A stretch of 64,000 bases of DNA, from contig JANXXU010000048.1 in NCBI GenBank assembly GCA_025350465.1, positions 248,001 through 312,000 on the forward strand, read 5' to 3'. The notes beneath the pieces were generated by a model. That model saw only the letters and a list, made by a program, of their open reading frames with translations, did not search any database and had not been told where the DNA came from. Of this stretch, positions 1 to 7,511 are shown in pieces (within the stretch, counting starts at the first letter, position 1; every line of letters starts with the position of its first letter). Made by a program: the position numbers and the translations under genes. The DNA comes from Alphaproteobacteria bacterium (lineage in GTDB: Bacteria; Pseudomonadota; Alphaproteobacteria; Micropepsales; Micropepsaceae).

Positions 1-1
1 T

Positions 2-382
2 TCGCTGCCTCCGGTCCTTGCGGCGGGCGCGCTCGCCAGCGTTCGTCACCTGAAGGCCAGTCAGGTGGAACGTCAGTGCCACCAAGAGCGCGCTGAAAAA
101 TTGAAGCGACTGCTGCGAGAGGCGGGCCTGCCGGTGATGCCGTCCGAGAGCCACATCGTTCCCGTCCTCGTCGGTGACCCCGCCAGTTGCAAACAAGTCT
201 CCGACATTCTGCTTCAAGAGCACGCGATCTACGCGCAGCCGATCAACTACCCGACGGTGCCCCGCGGGACCGAGCGCTTGCGCTTCACGCCGTCACCGCT
301 TCACGATGACGACAAGATGCATTCCTTGGTCAAGGCGCTTGACGATGCGTGGTCGCGGCTCAACATCCGGCGTGCCGCCTGA
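2..382 (+). CDS. hemA: 5-aminolevulinate synthase, C-terminal part (cut by window edge)
   Basis: This is the last 126 residues of a pyridoxal-phosphate enzyme that condenses glycine with succinyl-CoA to make 5-aminolevulinate, the first step of heme and bacteriochlorophyll synthesis by the C4 (Shemin) route. The reading frame is open from base 2. It begins SLPPVLAAGALASVRHLK and continues with the family's typical tail, including SESHIVPVLVGD, YAQPINYPTVPRGTERLRFTP and a short C-terminal helix. The catalytic lysine lies upstream of the window, so activity cannot be judged. The stop overlaps the following small gene. The C4 pathway is the usual one in Alphaproteobacteria. Confidence 0.95.
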   Translation, partial: SLPPVLAAGALASVRHLKASQVERQCHQERAEKLKRLLREAGLPVMPSESHIVPVLVGDPASCKQVSDILLQEHAIYAQPINYPTVPRGTERLRFTPSPLHDDDKMHSLVKALDDAWSRLNIRRAA

Positions 383-572
383 GGCAAATCAGGCCGGCAT
401 TCTCATTGAAATTGCGAGCTTTGGTTCGTCGCTGAAAGTGACGGCCGTCGATGAAGCAAGCGGCGTTGAAATCTCGTTTATCGCGCCGGCCAAGACTTCG
501 CGGGCGGACATCCGTCAATTGGCGAAGGCAAAGCTTCGCTACGTTCTCGCCAAGAAAAGCGGCGGACAATAG
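372..572 (+). CDS. Small conserved-type protein (DUF6898-like), 66 aa
   Basis: This is a short gene starting at GTG inside the end of hemA, with the two frames overlapping by 11 bases. The product has the pattern of a small alphaproteobacterial family found directly behind hemA: a beta-strand-rich core (ILIEIASFGSSLKVTAVDE, then GVEISFIAP) followed by a helix with basic residues (LAKAKLRYVLAKK). No catalytic motif is visible and the function is unknown. An in-frame ATG at 174 would give 132 residues, but that extension lies entirely inside hemA and looks non-biological, so I prefer the GTG. The family assignment is from memory of the pattern and is tentative. Confidence 0.6.
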   Translation: MPPEANQAGILIEIASFGSSLKVTAVDEASGVEISFIAPAKTSRADIRQLAKAKLRYVLAKKSGGQ

Positions 573-603
573 GCCCGCCGGCGTCAATCGCGGTCTTGGA
601 ACC

Positions 604-1059
604 TTACGCCGATTTGCGCTTGCGACCCCGTCCGCTGCTCGAGGGCACGCGACCGAGCCCGATTTTCTTCGCAAATTCAGAACGCTGGCGTGCGTATGCT
701 GGTGCGACCATCGGATAATCTGCCGGCAATCCCCACTTCGCGCGGTACTCTTCCGGCGACAAATTGTAGTTTGAACGCAGATAGCGCTTCAGCATTTTCA
801 ACTTCTTGCCGTCTTCGAGGCAGATGATGAAATCGTCACCGATCGACTTCTTGATCGGCACGGCCGGCTTCGCCGAGGTCGCCGCGTCACCGCTCGCGCC
901 GCCAAGCAGACCGGCAAGTGTCGTGTGGATGTTCTTCAGAATCGACGGTACCTCCGTCAGCGGCACCTGATTATGACTCACATAAGCGGATACGATCCCC
1001 GTTGCGAGCTGCAGAAGATGATCCGTCGACTTGCCGTTATCTTGCTTCGAGTCAGACAT
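604..1059 (-). CDS. MucR/Ros-family transcriptional regulator, zinc ligands mostly missing
   Basis: This 151-residue regulator matches MucR/Ros, small DNA-binding proteins that repress exopolysaccharide, motility and virulence genes in Alphaproteobacteria by binding AT-rich sites. The N-terminal helical part (residues 10-55, dimerisation/oligomerisation region) is followed by the recognition domain (about 75-135), including YNLSPEEYRAKWGLP, YPMVAPAYARQR and KKIGLG, then a basic tail RGRKRKS. The zinc-finger positions read C80, D83, Y93 and N97/Y98, whereas typical MucR proteins keep Cys, Asp or Cys, His and His. Either the finger folds without metal, as reported for some rhizobial homologues, or this copy is altered. 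The ATG at 1059 is chosen over an upstream extension of 40 residues with no family similarity. The promoter side is AT-rich, consistent with autoregulation. Confidence 0.88.
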   Translation of the reverse strand: MSDSKQDNGKSTDHLLQLATGIVSAYVSHNQVPLTEVPSILKNIHTTLAGLLGGASGDAATSAKPAVPIKKSIGDDFIICLEDGKKLKMLKRYLRSNYNLSPEEYRAKWGLPADYPMVAPAYARQRSEFAKKIGLGRVPSSSGRGRKRKSA

Positions 1060-1551
1060 GCGCGAACTCCCGTGTGTTCTTGTCATTACGATGTTGTTTG
1101 TTGTTGCAAATGAAAATTCTGACCAATTCTTATAAGGCTTTTCGCTTAGACTACTCAATCGCGAACGGGTCGACCCCAAAGTTATTTCTTCGTTAGGTTA
1201 AGTCGCATCAGTCTTCTTTGGGGATAATTATTCTGCTGCCGCAACAGTCAGAATTTCCGGGGCGATTGGTCGAGTTCCAAGGGCAGGACTGCGACGTCGC
1301 TCTTGGAGAGAGAATTGGGCGAACTCGCGCATTCCGGGTAACCGGCGATGTGTCAAGCCTCTCTTACGGCGTCTTCGAGCCGATTGTGTACGTCGAAACA
1401 CTTGTCCTGGCGCCTAATGGAGCGCCCATAGAATTAGCGAAGCATCTTCGCAAATGCTCAAGCCCTTGTGGAAATCACTAAATTTTGCCACCTATAGTAG
1501 GTTGGGGATGGCCCAAGAATACCGGTTGGGCTGATAAGAGCTTTAAAATCA
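1060..1551. other. mucR-nrdR intergenic region, AT-rich, no convincing gene
   Basis: About 490 bases separate the divergent mucR and nrdR genes. The mucR-proximal part (about 1080-1230) is clearly richer in A and T than its surroundings. It contains an inverted repeat, CCCCAAAG (1174-1181) with CTTTGGGG (1216-1223), whose arms are 34 bases apart. MucR proteins favour AT-rich DNA, so this is a plausible regulatory region. An open frame of 87 codons (1218-1481, plus strand) starts only with TTG, shows no recognisable domain and no clear ribosome-binding site, so I do not call it as a gene. Confidence 0.4.
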
Positions 1552-2019
1552 ATGCGTTGCCCATTTTGCCAACATGATGACACGCAGGTCAAAGACAGTC
1601 GGCCTACTGAAGACAACGCTGCGATTAGGCGACGTCGCGTGTGCCCTGCCTGTGGCGCGCGTTTTACGACGTTTGAGCGCGTTCAGTTGCGCGATCTGAT
1701 CGTCATAAAGAAGAGCGGGCGCCGGGTTCCGTTCGACCGTGACAAACTGATGCGCTCAATTCAGCACGCAATTCGCAAACGTCCAGTGGAACCGGAGCGC
1801 GTCGAGCGAATGGTCAACGGCATAGTGCGCCGGCTCGAGAGTTCCGGCGAAACGGAAATTCAATCGACTGCGATCGGCGAGTTGGTCATGCAAGGGCTAG
1901 GGAACCTCGATACCGTCGCGTACGTGCGCTTTGCGTCTGTTTATAAGAATTTCCGAGAAGCCAAAGACTTTGAAAATATTATCGGTCAACTAAACGAGCC
2001 AGACGGCAAGAGTTCGTGA
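1552..2019 (+). CDS. nrdR: Transcriptional repressor NrdR
   Basis: NrdR senses ATP/dATP and represses ribonucleotide reductase operons. The 155-residue product has the full family layout. An N-terminal zinc ribbon has cysteine pairs at MRCPFCQ (residues 3 and 6) and [13 protein letters not shown] (about 31-34). An ATP-cone domain (about 49-139) includes [16 protein letters not shown] and [13 protein letters not shown]. Length and order match the family. It heads the riboflavin operon, and its stop overlaps the GTG start of ribD. In many relatives glyA lies just upstream of nrdR; here glyA is elsewhere (40.2 kb). Confidence 0.97.
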   Translation: MRCPFCQHDDTQVKDSRPTEDNAAIRRRRVCPACGARFTTFERVQLRDLIVIKKSGRRVPFDRDKLMRSIQHAIRKRPVEPERVERMVNGIVRRLESSGETEIQSTAIGELVMQGLGNLDTVAYVRFASVYKNFREAKDFENIIGQLNEPDGKSS

Positions 2020-3125
2020 GTCTGAGCGCGCCGCACGAGCGCTTCATGAAGACGGCGCTCCATCTCTCGGAGCGTGGTTATGGGGACGTTTGGCCGAACC
2101 CAACCGTTGGTTGTGTCGTCGTCGACGGCGACGGTCACATCGTAGGCCGCGGCTGGACACTGAGCGGCGGTCGGCCGCACGCCGAGACAGAAGCGCTGAA
2201 GCGCGCCGGTGCTCGCGCTAAAGGCGCCACAGCGTATGTGAGTTTGGAACCTTGCGCGCACCACGGCGCCACGCCGCCTTGTGCGCAAGCCCTAATCGAT
2301 GCCGGTGTCGGCCGCGTCGTCACATCGTGTGAAGATCCCGATCCGCGCGTCGCCGGCAAGGGCCATGCGATGCTGCGCGCGGCGGGGATCGATGTCGTGA
2401 GCAGCGTGCTCGTCAAAGAAGCGACCGCAGCGCATGCCGGGTTTTTTAGCCGCGTCAAACGCAGACGGCCGTTGATCACGTTGAAGCTGGCGACGAGTCT
2501 CGACGGCAAGATCGCACTGAAAAGCGGCGAAAGCCGTTGGATCACGTGCAAAGCAGCCCGCGGGGCAGCGCATATTTTGCGCAGTCAGCACGACGCAATC
2601 ATGGTCGGCATCGGCACCGTTCTCGCCGATGATCCTGAGCTGACGATCCGCGTCGCCGGCGTCAAAAGATCGCGGCTGGTACGAGTCATTGCCGACGCTG
2701 ACGCGCGGTTGCCGTCTGAATCGAAGCTGGCAGCCTCGGCACTCGAACACGCCGTATGGCTGTTGTGCGCAAGCGATGCGGATGTGGCGCGCCAGGCCAT
2801 GTTGGCGGCCAAAGGCGTTCGCATCCTTCATGTGCCGCGCGCGTCGGTCGGCGTCGATCTTCACCAGGCCGTCGGCAGGTTGGCGAGCGAAGGGTTGACG
2901 CGTGTCTTGGTCGAAGGCGGTGCCAGCCTTGCCGCCAGTATTCTGCAAGCCCGGCTTGTCGATCGGCTCGCTTGGTTCAGATCGCCTGCGGCAATCGGCG
3001 GCGATGGCGTGAGCGCGCTTGGCGCTCTTAACCTCACCACACTACAAGGAATGCCGCGCTTCAAGCCCGTCGACACAATGCGTTGGGCACAGGATGTGCT
3101 GGAAACTTACGAACCGGCGACCTAA
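2016..3125 (+). CDS. ribD: Bifunctional riboflavin deaminase/reductase RibD
   Basis: RibD performs two consecutive riboflavin steps: deamination of the 2,5-diamino-6-ribosylamino-pyrimidinone 5'-phosphate and NADPH-dependent reduction of its ribose. Residues 1-145 form the zinc deaminase, with [16 protein letters not shown] and the zinc-binding [12 protein letters not shown]. Residues about 150-365 form the reductase, with [42 protein letters not shown] and [13 protein letters not shown]. The 369-residue length is normal. The start is GTG, overlapping the nrdR stop (GTGA), which indicates translational coupling. It is followed after nine bases by ribE. Confidence 0.97.
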   Translation: MSLSAPHERFMKTALHLSERGYGDVWPNPTVGCVVVDGDGHIVGRGWTLSGGRPHAETEALKRAGARAKGATAYVSLEPCAHHGATPPCAQALIDAGVGRVVTSCEDPDPRVAGKGHAMLRAAGIDVVSSVLVKEATAAHAGFFSRVKRRRPLITLKLATSLDGKIALKSGESRWITCKAARGAAHILRSQHDAIMVGIGTVLADDPELTIRVAGVKRSRLVRVIADADARLPSESKLAASALEHAVWLLCASDADVARQAMLAAKGVRILHVPRASVGVDLHQAVGRLASEGLTRVLVEGGASLAASILQARLVDRLAWFRSPAAIGGDGVSALGALNLTTLQGMPRFKPVDTMRWAQDVLETYEPAT

Positions 3126-3134
3126 AACGTTCCC

Positions 3135-3734
3135 ATGTTCACGGGCATCATCTCTGACGTCGGCACGGTCCAACTGGTCACGCAGCGCGGCGACAAGAGT
3201 TTCAAGATTGCGACCGCTTACGATCCGGCGACGGTGGGCATCGGCGCGTCGGTCGCGTGCTCCGGTCCATGTTTGACCGTCGTTGCCAAAGGCGGTCGCG
3301 CCGGCGAGGCATGGTTCTCGGTGGACGTTTCGCCAGAGACCCTGGCGAAAACGACCGCCGATACCTGGGTCTTAGGCACGCGCCTTAATCTCGAGCGTCC
3401 ATTGAAAGTGGGCGAGGAAATCGGCGGACACATCGTGAGCGGTCACGTCGACGGCGTTGGCGAGGTTCTGCACGTCAAACCGGACGGCGACCACACTCGC
3501 ATCACGGTGCGCGCGCCCAAACAACTCGCAAAATTCGTTGCGCCAAAGGGAGCGATCACGCTCGACGGTATTTCGCTGACCGTGAACGAAGTCGAGCGTG
3601 ACACGTTCGGCGTCAGCATTATTCCGCACACCGCCAAGGTCACGACCTGGGGTTCGTTGAAGGCGGGCGACAAGGTCAACATCGAGATCGACATGCTCGC
3701 GCGTTACTTGGCGCGGCTGAAGGAGTTCGCATGA
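3135..3734 (+). CDS. ribE: Riboflavin synthase alpha chain RibE
   Basis: This enzyme dismutates two 6,7-dimethyl-8-ribityllumazine molecules into riboflavin and a pyrimidine that is recycled. The 199-residue protein consists of two tandem lumazine-binding barrels. The first begins MFTGIISDVGTV and contains ACSGPCLTVV. The second contains VSGHVDGVGEV, LDGISLTVNEV and GVSIIPHTAKVT. Active-site features at the N-terminus (Met-Phe-Thr-Gly) are intact. It lies between ribD and ribB(X), overlapping the latter's start by four bases. Confidence 0.97.
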   Translation: MFTGIISDVGTVQLVTQRGDKSFKIATAYDPATVGIGASVACSGPCLTVVAKGGRAGEAWFSVDVSPETLAKTTADTWVLGTRLNLERPLKVGEEIGGHIVSGHVDGVGEVLHVKPDGDHTRITVRAPKQLAKFVAPKGAITLDGISLTVNEVERDTFGVSIIPHTAKVTTWGSLKAGDKVNIEIDMLARYLARLKEFA

Positions 3735-4867
3735 AGAGCGAATTCCACGACTTCCTGTCGACACCCGAAGAAATCATAGAGGATGCGCGCAACGGACGCA
3801 TGTTCATCCTGGTGGACGCCGAGGAGCGCGAGAACGAGGGCGACGTCATCATCCCCGCTCAAATGGCGACGCCCGAAGTGATCAACTTCATGGCGAAACA
3901 TGCGCGTGGACTCGTATGTCTCGCACTCACGCACGATCGCGCCGAAGCCCTACATTTGCCGATGATGACGCCGCACAACGGTACCGCGCACCGCACCGCC
4001 TTCACTGTTTCGATCGAAGCGAAAGAGGGTGTGACGACAGGCATCTCAGCTCATGATCGCGCGCGCACCGTTTCGGTTGCCATCGACCCAACGAAGGGTC
4101 CTGGTGACATCGTCATGCCGGGCCACGTGTTCCCGTTGGTGGCACGCAAGGGCGGCGTGCTCGTGCGCGCCGGACATACCGAGGCCGCCGTCGATGTGCC
4201 GCGCCTCGCAGGCCTTTATCCCGCAGGCGTCATCTGCGAGATCATGAACGACGACGGCACCATGGCGCGGTTGCCGGACCTTGTGAAATTCGCTCAACTT
4301 CATGGGATGAAAGTCGGCACGATCGCCGACCTGATCGCCTACCGCCGTCGTCACGACCACTTCATCACTCGCTCGGTCGAGACGGACATCGACAGCCATC
4401 ACGGCGGCCGTTTCAAGATGATGCTCTACATCAACACGCTCGAATACGCCGAGCACATAGCATTGGTGAAAGGCGACATCAGCGGTCCGGAACCCGTGCT
4501 CGTTCGCATGCACGCCATCAATCTCATGGACGACCTTCTCGCTGTGCGCGGCGGTAAGGACGACATCTTGGCGCGTTCGATGGAATTGATCGGCAAGGAG
4601 GGGAGGGGCGTCGTCGTCCTGATCCGCGAAACACGATCGACCTACATCTCCGACCTTCTGCTGCGTACCGAGCCGCAATCGGATTCTGCGCCGCGCCGCC
4701 TGAAGGAGTATGGCGTCGGCGCGCAAATCCTGCTGGATCTCGGCGTACGCAACATGATCTTGCTGACAAACACGGCGACCAAGAGGATTGTCGGCTTGGA
4801 AGGTTACGGCCTGCGAGTCGTCGGACATCGCATCGTTCCCTCCGGCTTTGAAGAGACGCAACGATGA
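3731..4867 (+). CDS. ribB: 3,4-dihydroxy-2-butanone 4-phosphate synthase with degenerate GTP cyclohydrolase II domain (RibBX type)
   Basis: Residues 1-205 are an intact dihydroxybutanone-phosphate synthase, which converts ribulose 5-phosphate to the four-carbon riboflavin precursor. [43 protein letters not shown] and [17 protein letters not shown] are all present. Residues about 225-378 align with GTP cyclohydrolase II ([42 protein letters not shown]). However, the zinc-binding cysteine cluster and the catalytic QEGRGIGL-type segment are absent, replaced by [15 protein letters not shown] and [10 protein letters not shown]. The second domain should therefore be catalytically dead. A separate RibA must exist elsewhere if the cell makes riboflavin. 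Fusions of this type are known in rhizobia. Confidence 0.95.
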   Translation: MKSEFHDFLSTPEEIIEDARNGRMFILVDAEERENEGDVIIPAQMATPEVINFMAKHARGLVCLALTHDRAEALHLPMMTPHNGTAHRTAFTVSIEAKEGVTTGISAHDRARTVSVAIDPTKGPGDIVMPGHVFPLVARKGGVLVRAGHTEAAVDVPRLAGLYPAGVICEIMNDDGTMARLPDLVKFAQLHGMKVGTIADLIAYRRRHDHFITRSVETDIDSHHGGRFKMMLYINTLEYAEHIALVKGDISGPEPVLVRMHAINLMDDLLAVRGGKDDILARSMELIGKEGRGVVVLIRETRSTYISDLLLRTEPQSDSAPRRLKEYGVGAQILLDLGVRNMILLTNTATKRIVGLEGYGLRVVGHRIVPSGFEETQR

Positions 4868-5313
4868 CCAGGATTTTGATTGTCGAGGCCCGCTTCTATG
4901 ACGACCTTGCCGACGCCTTGCTCGCCGGAGCCACCGCAGCTTTGAAGGCCGAGGGCGCGGAGTTCGACAAGATAACAGTGCCCGGCGCGCTTGAGATCCC
5001 CGGCGCAATTGCGATGGCGTGTGCGTCGGGCCACGCGGCTGGGCGCGCCTATGATGGGTACGTTGCGCTGGGTTGCGTGATTCGCGGTGAGACCGCCCAT
5101 TTCGATATCGTCGCTCGGGAATCTGCGCGCGGCTTGATGGATTTGGCGATCAATCAGCACGTTGCGCTCGGCAACGGCATTCTGACCGTGGAGAACGAGG
5201 AGCAGGCCTGGGAACGCGCCCGCGCGGACCGGCAAGACAAAGGCGGCGGCGCCGCGAAGGCAGCATTGGTCATGACGCGCCTTCGACGCCAAATGGGTCT
5301 CGGCCCGAGATGA
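4864..5313 (+). CDS. ribH: 6,7-dimethyl-8-ribityllumazine synthase RibH
   Basis: Lumazine synthase joins the products of the RibD and RibB branches to form the direct riboflavin precursor. It normally forms pentamers or 60-subunit capsids. The 149-residue sequence has the substrate-binding segment [13 protein letters not shown] and the catalytic region [18 protein letters not shown] with its conserved histidine, followed by [15 protein letters not shown]. The ATG overlaps the ribB(X) stop by four bases, and its own stop overlaps nusB by four. Confidence 0.96.
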   Translation: MTRILIVEARFYDDLADALLAGATAALKAEGAEFDKITVPGALEIPGAIAMACASGHAAGRAYDGYVALGCVIRGETAHFDIVARESARGLMDLAINQHVALGNGILTVENEEQAWERARADRQDKGGGAAKAALVMTRLRRQMGLGPR

Positions 5314-5810
5314 CATCGCGTGCACGCCGCAAGCCCCGACCGTCGCGCAAAGCACGTAGCGCCGCGCGTCTTGGTGCCGTGCAGGCACTCTATCAAATGG
5401 AAGTGTCGGACCAAGGTTCCGAGGCGGCCTTGCGGGAATTTCTGGACCATCGCCTTGGCGCTGTCGTCGAAGGCGCACACTATGCCGAGCCGGACGAAAA
5501 GTTTTTTGCAGCGTTGGTTCGCGGTGTCGTCGAGCGCCAAAGCGAAATCGATCAGGCGCTTGCAAACTGCCTGATCAAAGGCTGGGAGTTGGAGCGGCTC
5601 GATACGACGCTCCGCGCAGCGCTGCGAGCTGCAACTTATGAGTTGATCGCCCGCAACGACGTTCCGGCGAAAGTGGTAATCGACGAATATGTGGAGATCG
5701 CGCGCGCCTTTTTTGAGGGCGGCGAGGAGCCGGCATTCTTGAACGGCGTGCTTCATCATTTGGCGAGTACATATCGCGCAGGCGACATGGATACTGTGGC
5801 GGAGCGTTGA
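5310..5810 (+). CDS. nusB: Transcription antitermination factor NusB
   Basis: NusB binds boxA RNA with ribosomal protein S10 and supports rRNA antitermination. The 166-residue all-helical product has an extended basic N-terminus ([26 protein letters not shown]). The family motifs [30 protein letters not shown] and [10 protein letters not shown] lie in the C-terminal half. The ribH-nusB-thiL order is widely conserved. The ATG overlaps the ribH stop. Confidence 0.96.
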   Translation: MTSRARRKPRPSRKARSAARLGAVQALYQMEVSDQGSEAALREFLDHRLGAVVEGAHYAEPDEKFFAALVRGVVERQSEIDQALANCLIKGWELERLDTTLRAALRAATYELIARNDVPAKVVIDEYVEIARAFFEGGEEPAFLNGVLHHLASTYRAGDMDTVAER

Positions 5811-5814
5811 GCCG

Positions 5815-6807
5815 ATGACGCGCCGAGGCACCCGCTCGGGCGAATTCGAGATTATCGCGCGATATTTTGCGCCATTGGCGAGCGGTGCACCTCTCGCGTT
5901 CGGCCTGACGGACGACGTGGCGCTCTTGCGCGTGCGTCCGGGCCGTGAGCTTGTAATCACGACCGATACGATCGTCGCCGGCGTGCACTTCCTATCGGAT
6001 GATCCGCCACGAACTGTCGCGCAAAAACTTCTGCGCGTGAATCTCTCGGATTTGGCAGCCAAGGGCGCGACGCCGCGCGCCTATTTGATGAATTGCTCGT
6101 TTCCGAGAGACATAACGGAGGATTGGCTTGCGGCGTTCGCCGGCGGCTTAGCTGCCGATCAGGCCGAATACGGGATTGTGTTGATCGGCGGGGATACTAC
6201 CGCAACGCCTGGACCCCTGACACTCAGCTTGACGGCAATCGGCGACGTGCCGCAAGGCGGGCTTCTCCGTCGGAAGGGCGCCAAGGTCGGCGACGGCATC
6301 TGGGTCAGCGGCAACATCGGCGACGCGGGTTTGGGCTTGCGAGGGCTAAAGGGTGAAGAGCTAGGGCTTAGCGTGTCGCTTGCGGCACATACTGTCGAGC
6401 GTTATCGCATCCCGCAGCCACGTCTTGCTCTTGGGATAAAATTGAAGGGCATTGCGCATGCCGGCTTGGACGTGTCCGATGGTCTCGTCGCTGATCTCGG
6501 TCACATGTGCGAAGCGTCGAATGTGGGCGCCGAAATATTCGCCGATGGCGTGCCGCTCTCGGCTGCTTCCCGGCGTGCTCTCGCTGCGGGGAAGGCAACG
6601 ATCGGCGAGTTGTTAACGGCTGGTGACGATTATGAATTGATCTTTGCCGTGGCCGCCAAAGACGAGCCGAGACTTGGGCGCATCGTCAGTCGCTGTAACG
6701 TCAAGGCAACGAAGATCGGCCAGATCATCCGCGGCCGAGGCGTTGCAGTGCGCGACCTCCAGGGAAATGAACTCAAGCTAGCGCGCCGCGGCTACGTGCA
6801 TTTCTGA
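5815..6807 (+). CDS. thiL: Thiamine-monophosphate kinase ThiL
   Basis: ThiL phosphorylates thiamine monophosphate to the active cofactor thiamine diphosphate, using ATP and magnesium. The 330-residue protein shows the PurM-like kinase fold signatures: GEFEIIARYFAP, LTDDVALL, TTDTIVAGVHF, RVNLSDLAAKGATP, VLIGGDTTATPG, WVSGNIGDAGLGL and GLDVSDGLVADLGHM. The conserved acidic metal ligands (Asp pairs) are kept. It closes the riboflavin operon, four bases behind nusB. Confidence 0.96.
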   Translation: MTRRGTRSGEFEIIARYFAPLASGAPLAFGLTDDVALLRVRPGRELVITTDTIVAGVHFLSDDPPRTVAQKLLRVNLSDLAAKGATPRAYLMNCSFPRDITEDWLAAFAGGLAADQAEYGIVLIGGDTTATPGPLTLSLTAIGDVPQGGLLRRKGAKVGDGIWVSGNIGDAGLGLRGLKGEELGLSVSLAAHTVERYRIPQPRLALGIKLKGIAHAGLDVSDGLVADLGHMCEASNVGAEIFADGVPLSAASRRALAAGKATIGELLTAGDDYELIFAVAAKDEPRLGRIVSRCNVKATKIGQIIRGRGVAVRDLQGNELKLARRGYVHF

Positions 6808-6875
6808 CGCGACTTCACGCACCCTTAAGGTGACCGGCGCATTATGTAAGGCGGGCCAGGATAGGAGAGCCTGCC

Positions 6876-7331
6876 ATGCGACTTCTGATCGCCTTGATCA
6901 TGATGGCCATCTTTCTGGGCTCGGGTTCGTCCCAAGCCGCAGAGGCAGCCAATCAGGCAGCGGCCCCACCGACCACGACCGAAACGTTGGCCGGCGGCCC
7001 GCTGGCCGGCTCCGGTAAATCGGGTATCGACATGCCGTCGCTGATGGCGCCGGTCACGGTCGACGGCGAACTTCGATATTACGTGTATCTCGCGATCCGC
7101 CTCAATTTGAGCAGCGATGGTCAAAAGGATCTCGTGCTTGAGCGCATTCCCTACGTGCAAGACGCGTTTTTACGCGAAGTTCATCGCGCATCGCTCGCGC
7201 TGGGCGCCGACGCCGAGACCGTGGATGCGCACGCCCTGAGCGAGCGCCTGATTGCCGTTGCGGCAAAGGTTCTGGGGCCTGGAGTTGTCACCGGCATCGA
7301 GTTCCGCAACATCGTTCGGCGCGGCGGTTGA
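6876..7331 (+). CDS. Secreted or membrane-anchored FliL-like small protein, function unknown
   Basis: The 151-residue product starts with a signal peptide or membrane anchor (MRLLIALIMMAIFLGSGSS, then an Ala-rich linker to about residue 35). A compact domain follows: RYYVYLAIRLNLSS, IPYVQDAFLREVHR and LGPGVVTGIEFRNIV. This strand-helix-strand layout, with P-x(3)-DAFL near the middle and a closing strand after LGPG, resembles the periplasmic domain of the flagellar basal-body protein FliL. The similarity is distant and no flagellar genes are nearby. A ribosome-binding site (GGATAGGAGAG) precedes the ATG. It sits between thiL and hppA, perhaps as its own unit. Confidence 0.65.
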   Translation: MRLLIALIMMAIFLGSGSSQAAEAANQAAAPPTTTETLAGGPLAGSGKSGIDMPSLMAPVTVDGELRYYVYLAIRLNLSSDGQKDLVLERIPYVQDAFLREVHRASLALGADAETVDAHALSERLIAVAAKVLGPGVVTGIEFRNIVRRGG

Positions 7332-7511
7332 ACCAAACCGACCGCCTACGGACGATCTGACCTACCCATAATCGTCTGCAGCCGCTTGCCTTGGCCGATG
7401 CGCTTTGGCATATGATCCGCCGTCTTTTTGCTGGGGGACCGACGCGAGTCGGCAGTCCTGCGCGCGATAGTTGCGCGCTGCTCCTCGGCGCTCCTCCAAA
7501 AGGTCTCTAAG

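Noticed and set aside
1218-1481. 87-codon plus-strand open frame between mucR and nrdR
   Set aside because: Only a TTG start, no clear ribosome-binding site, no domain or composition that looks coding; kept as unassigned intergenic sequence.
4046-5008. 320-codon minus-strand open frame opposite ribB(X) and ribH
   Set aside because: Shadow of the riboflavin genes in a GC-rich genome; no family features.
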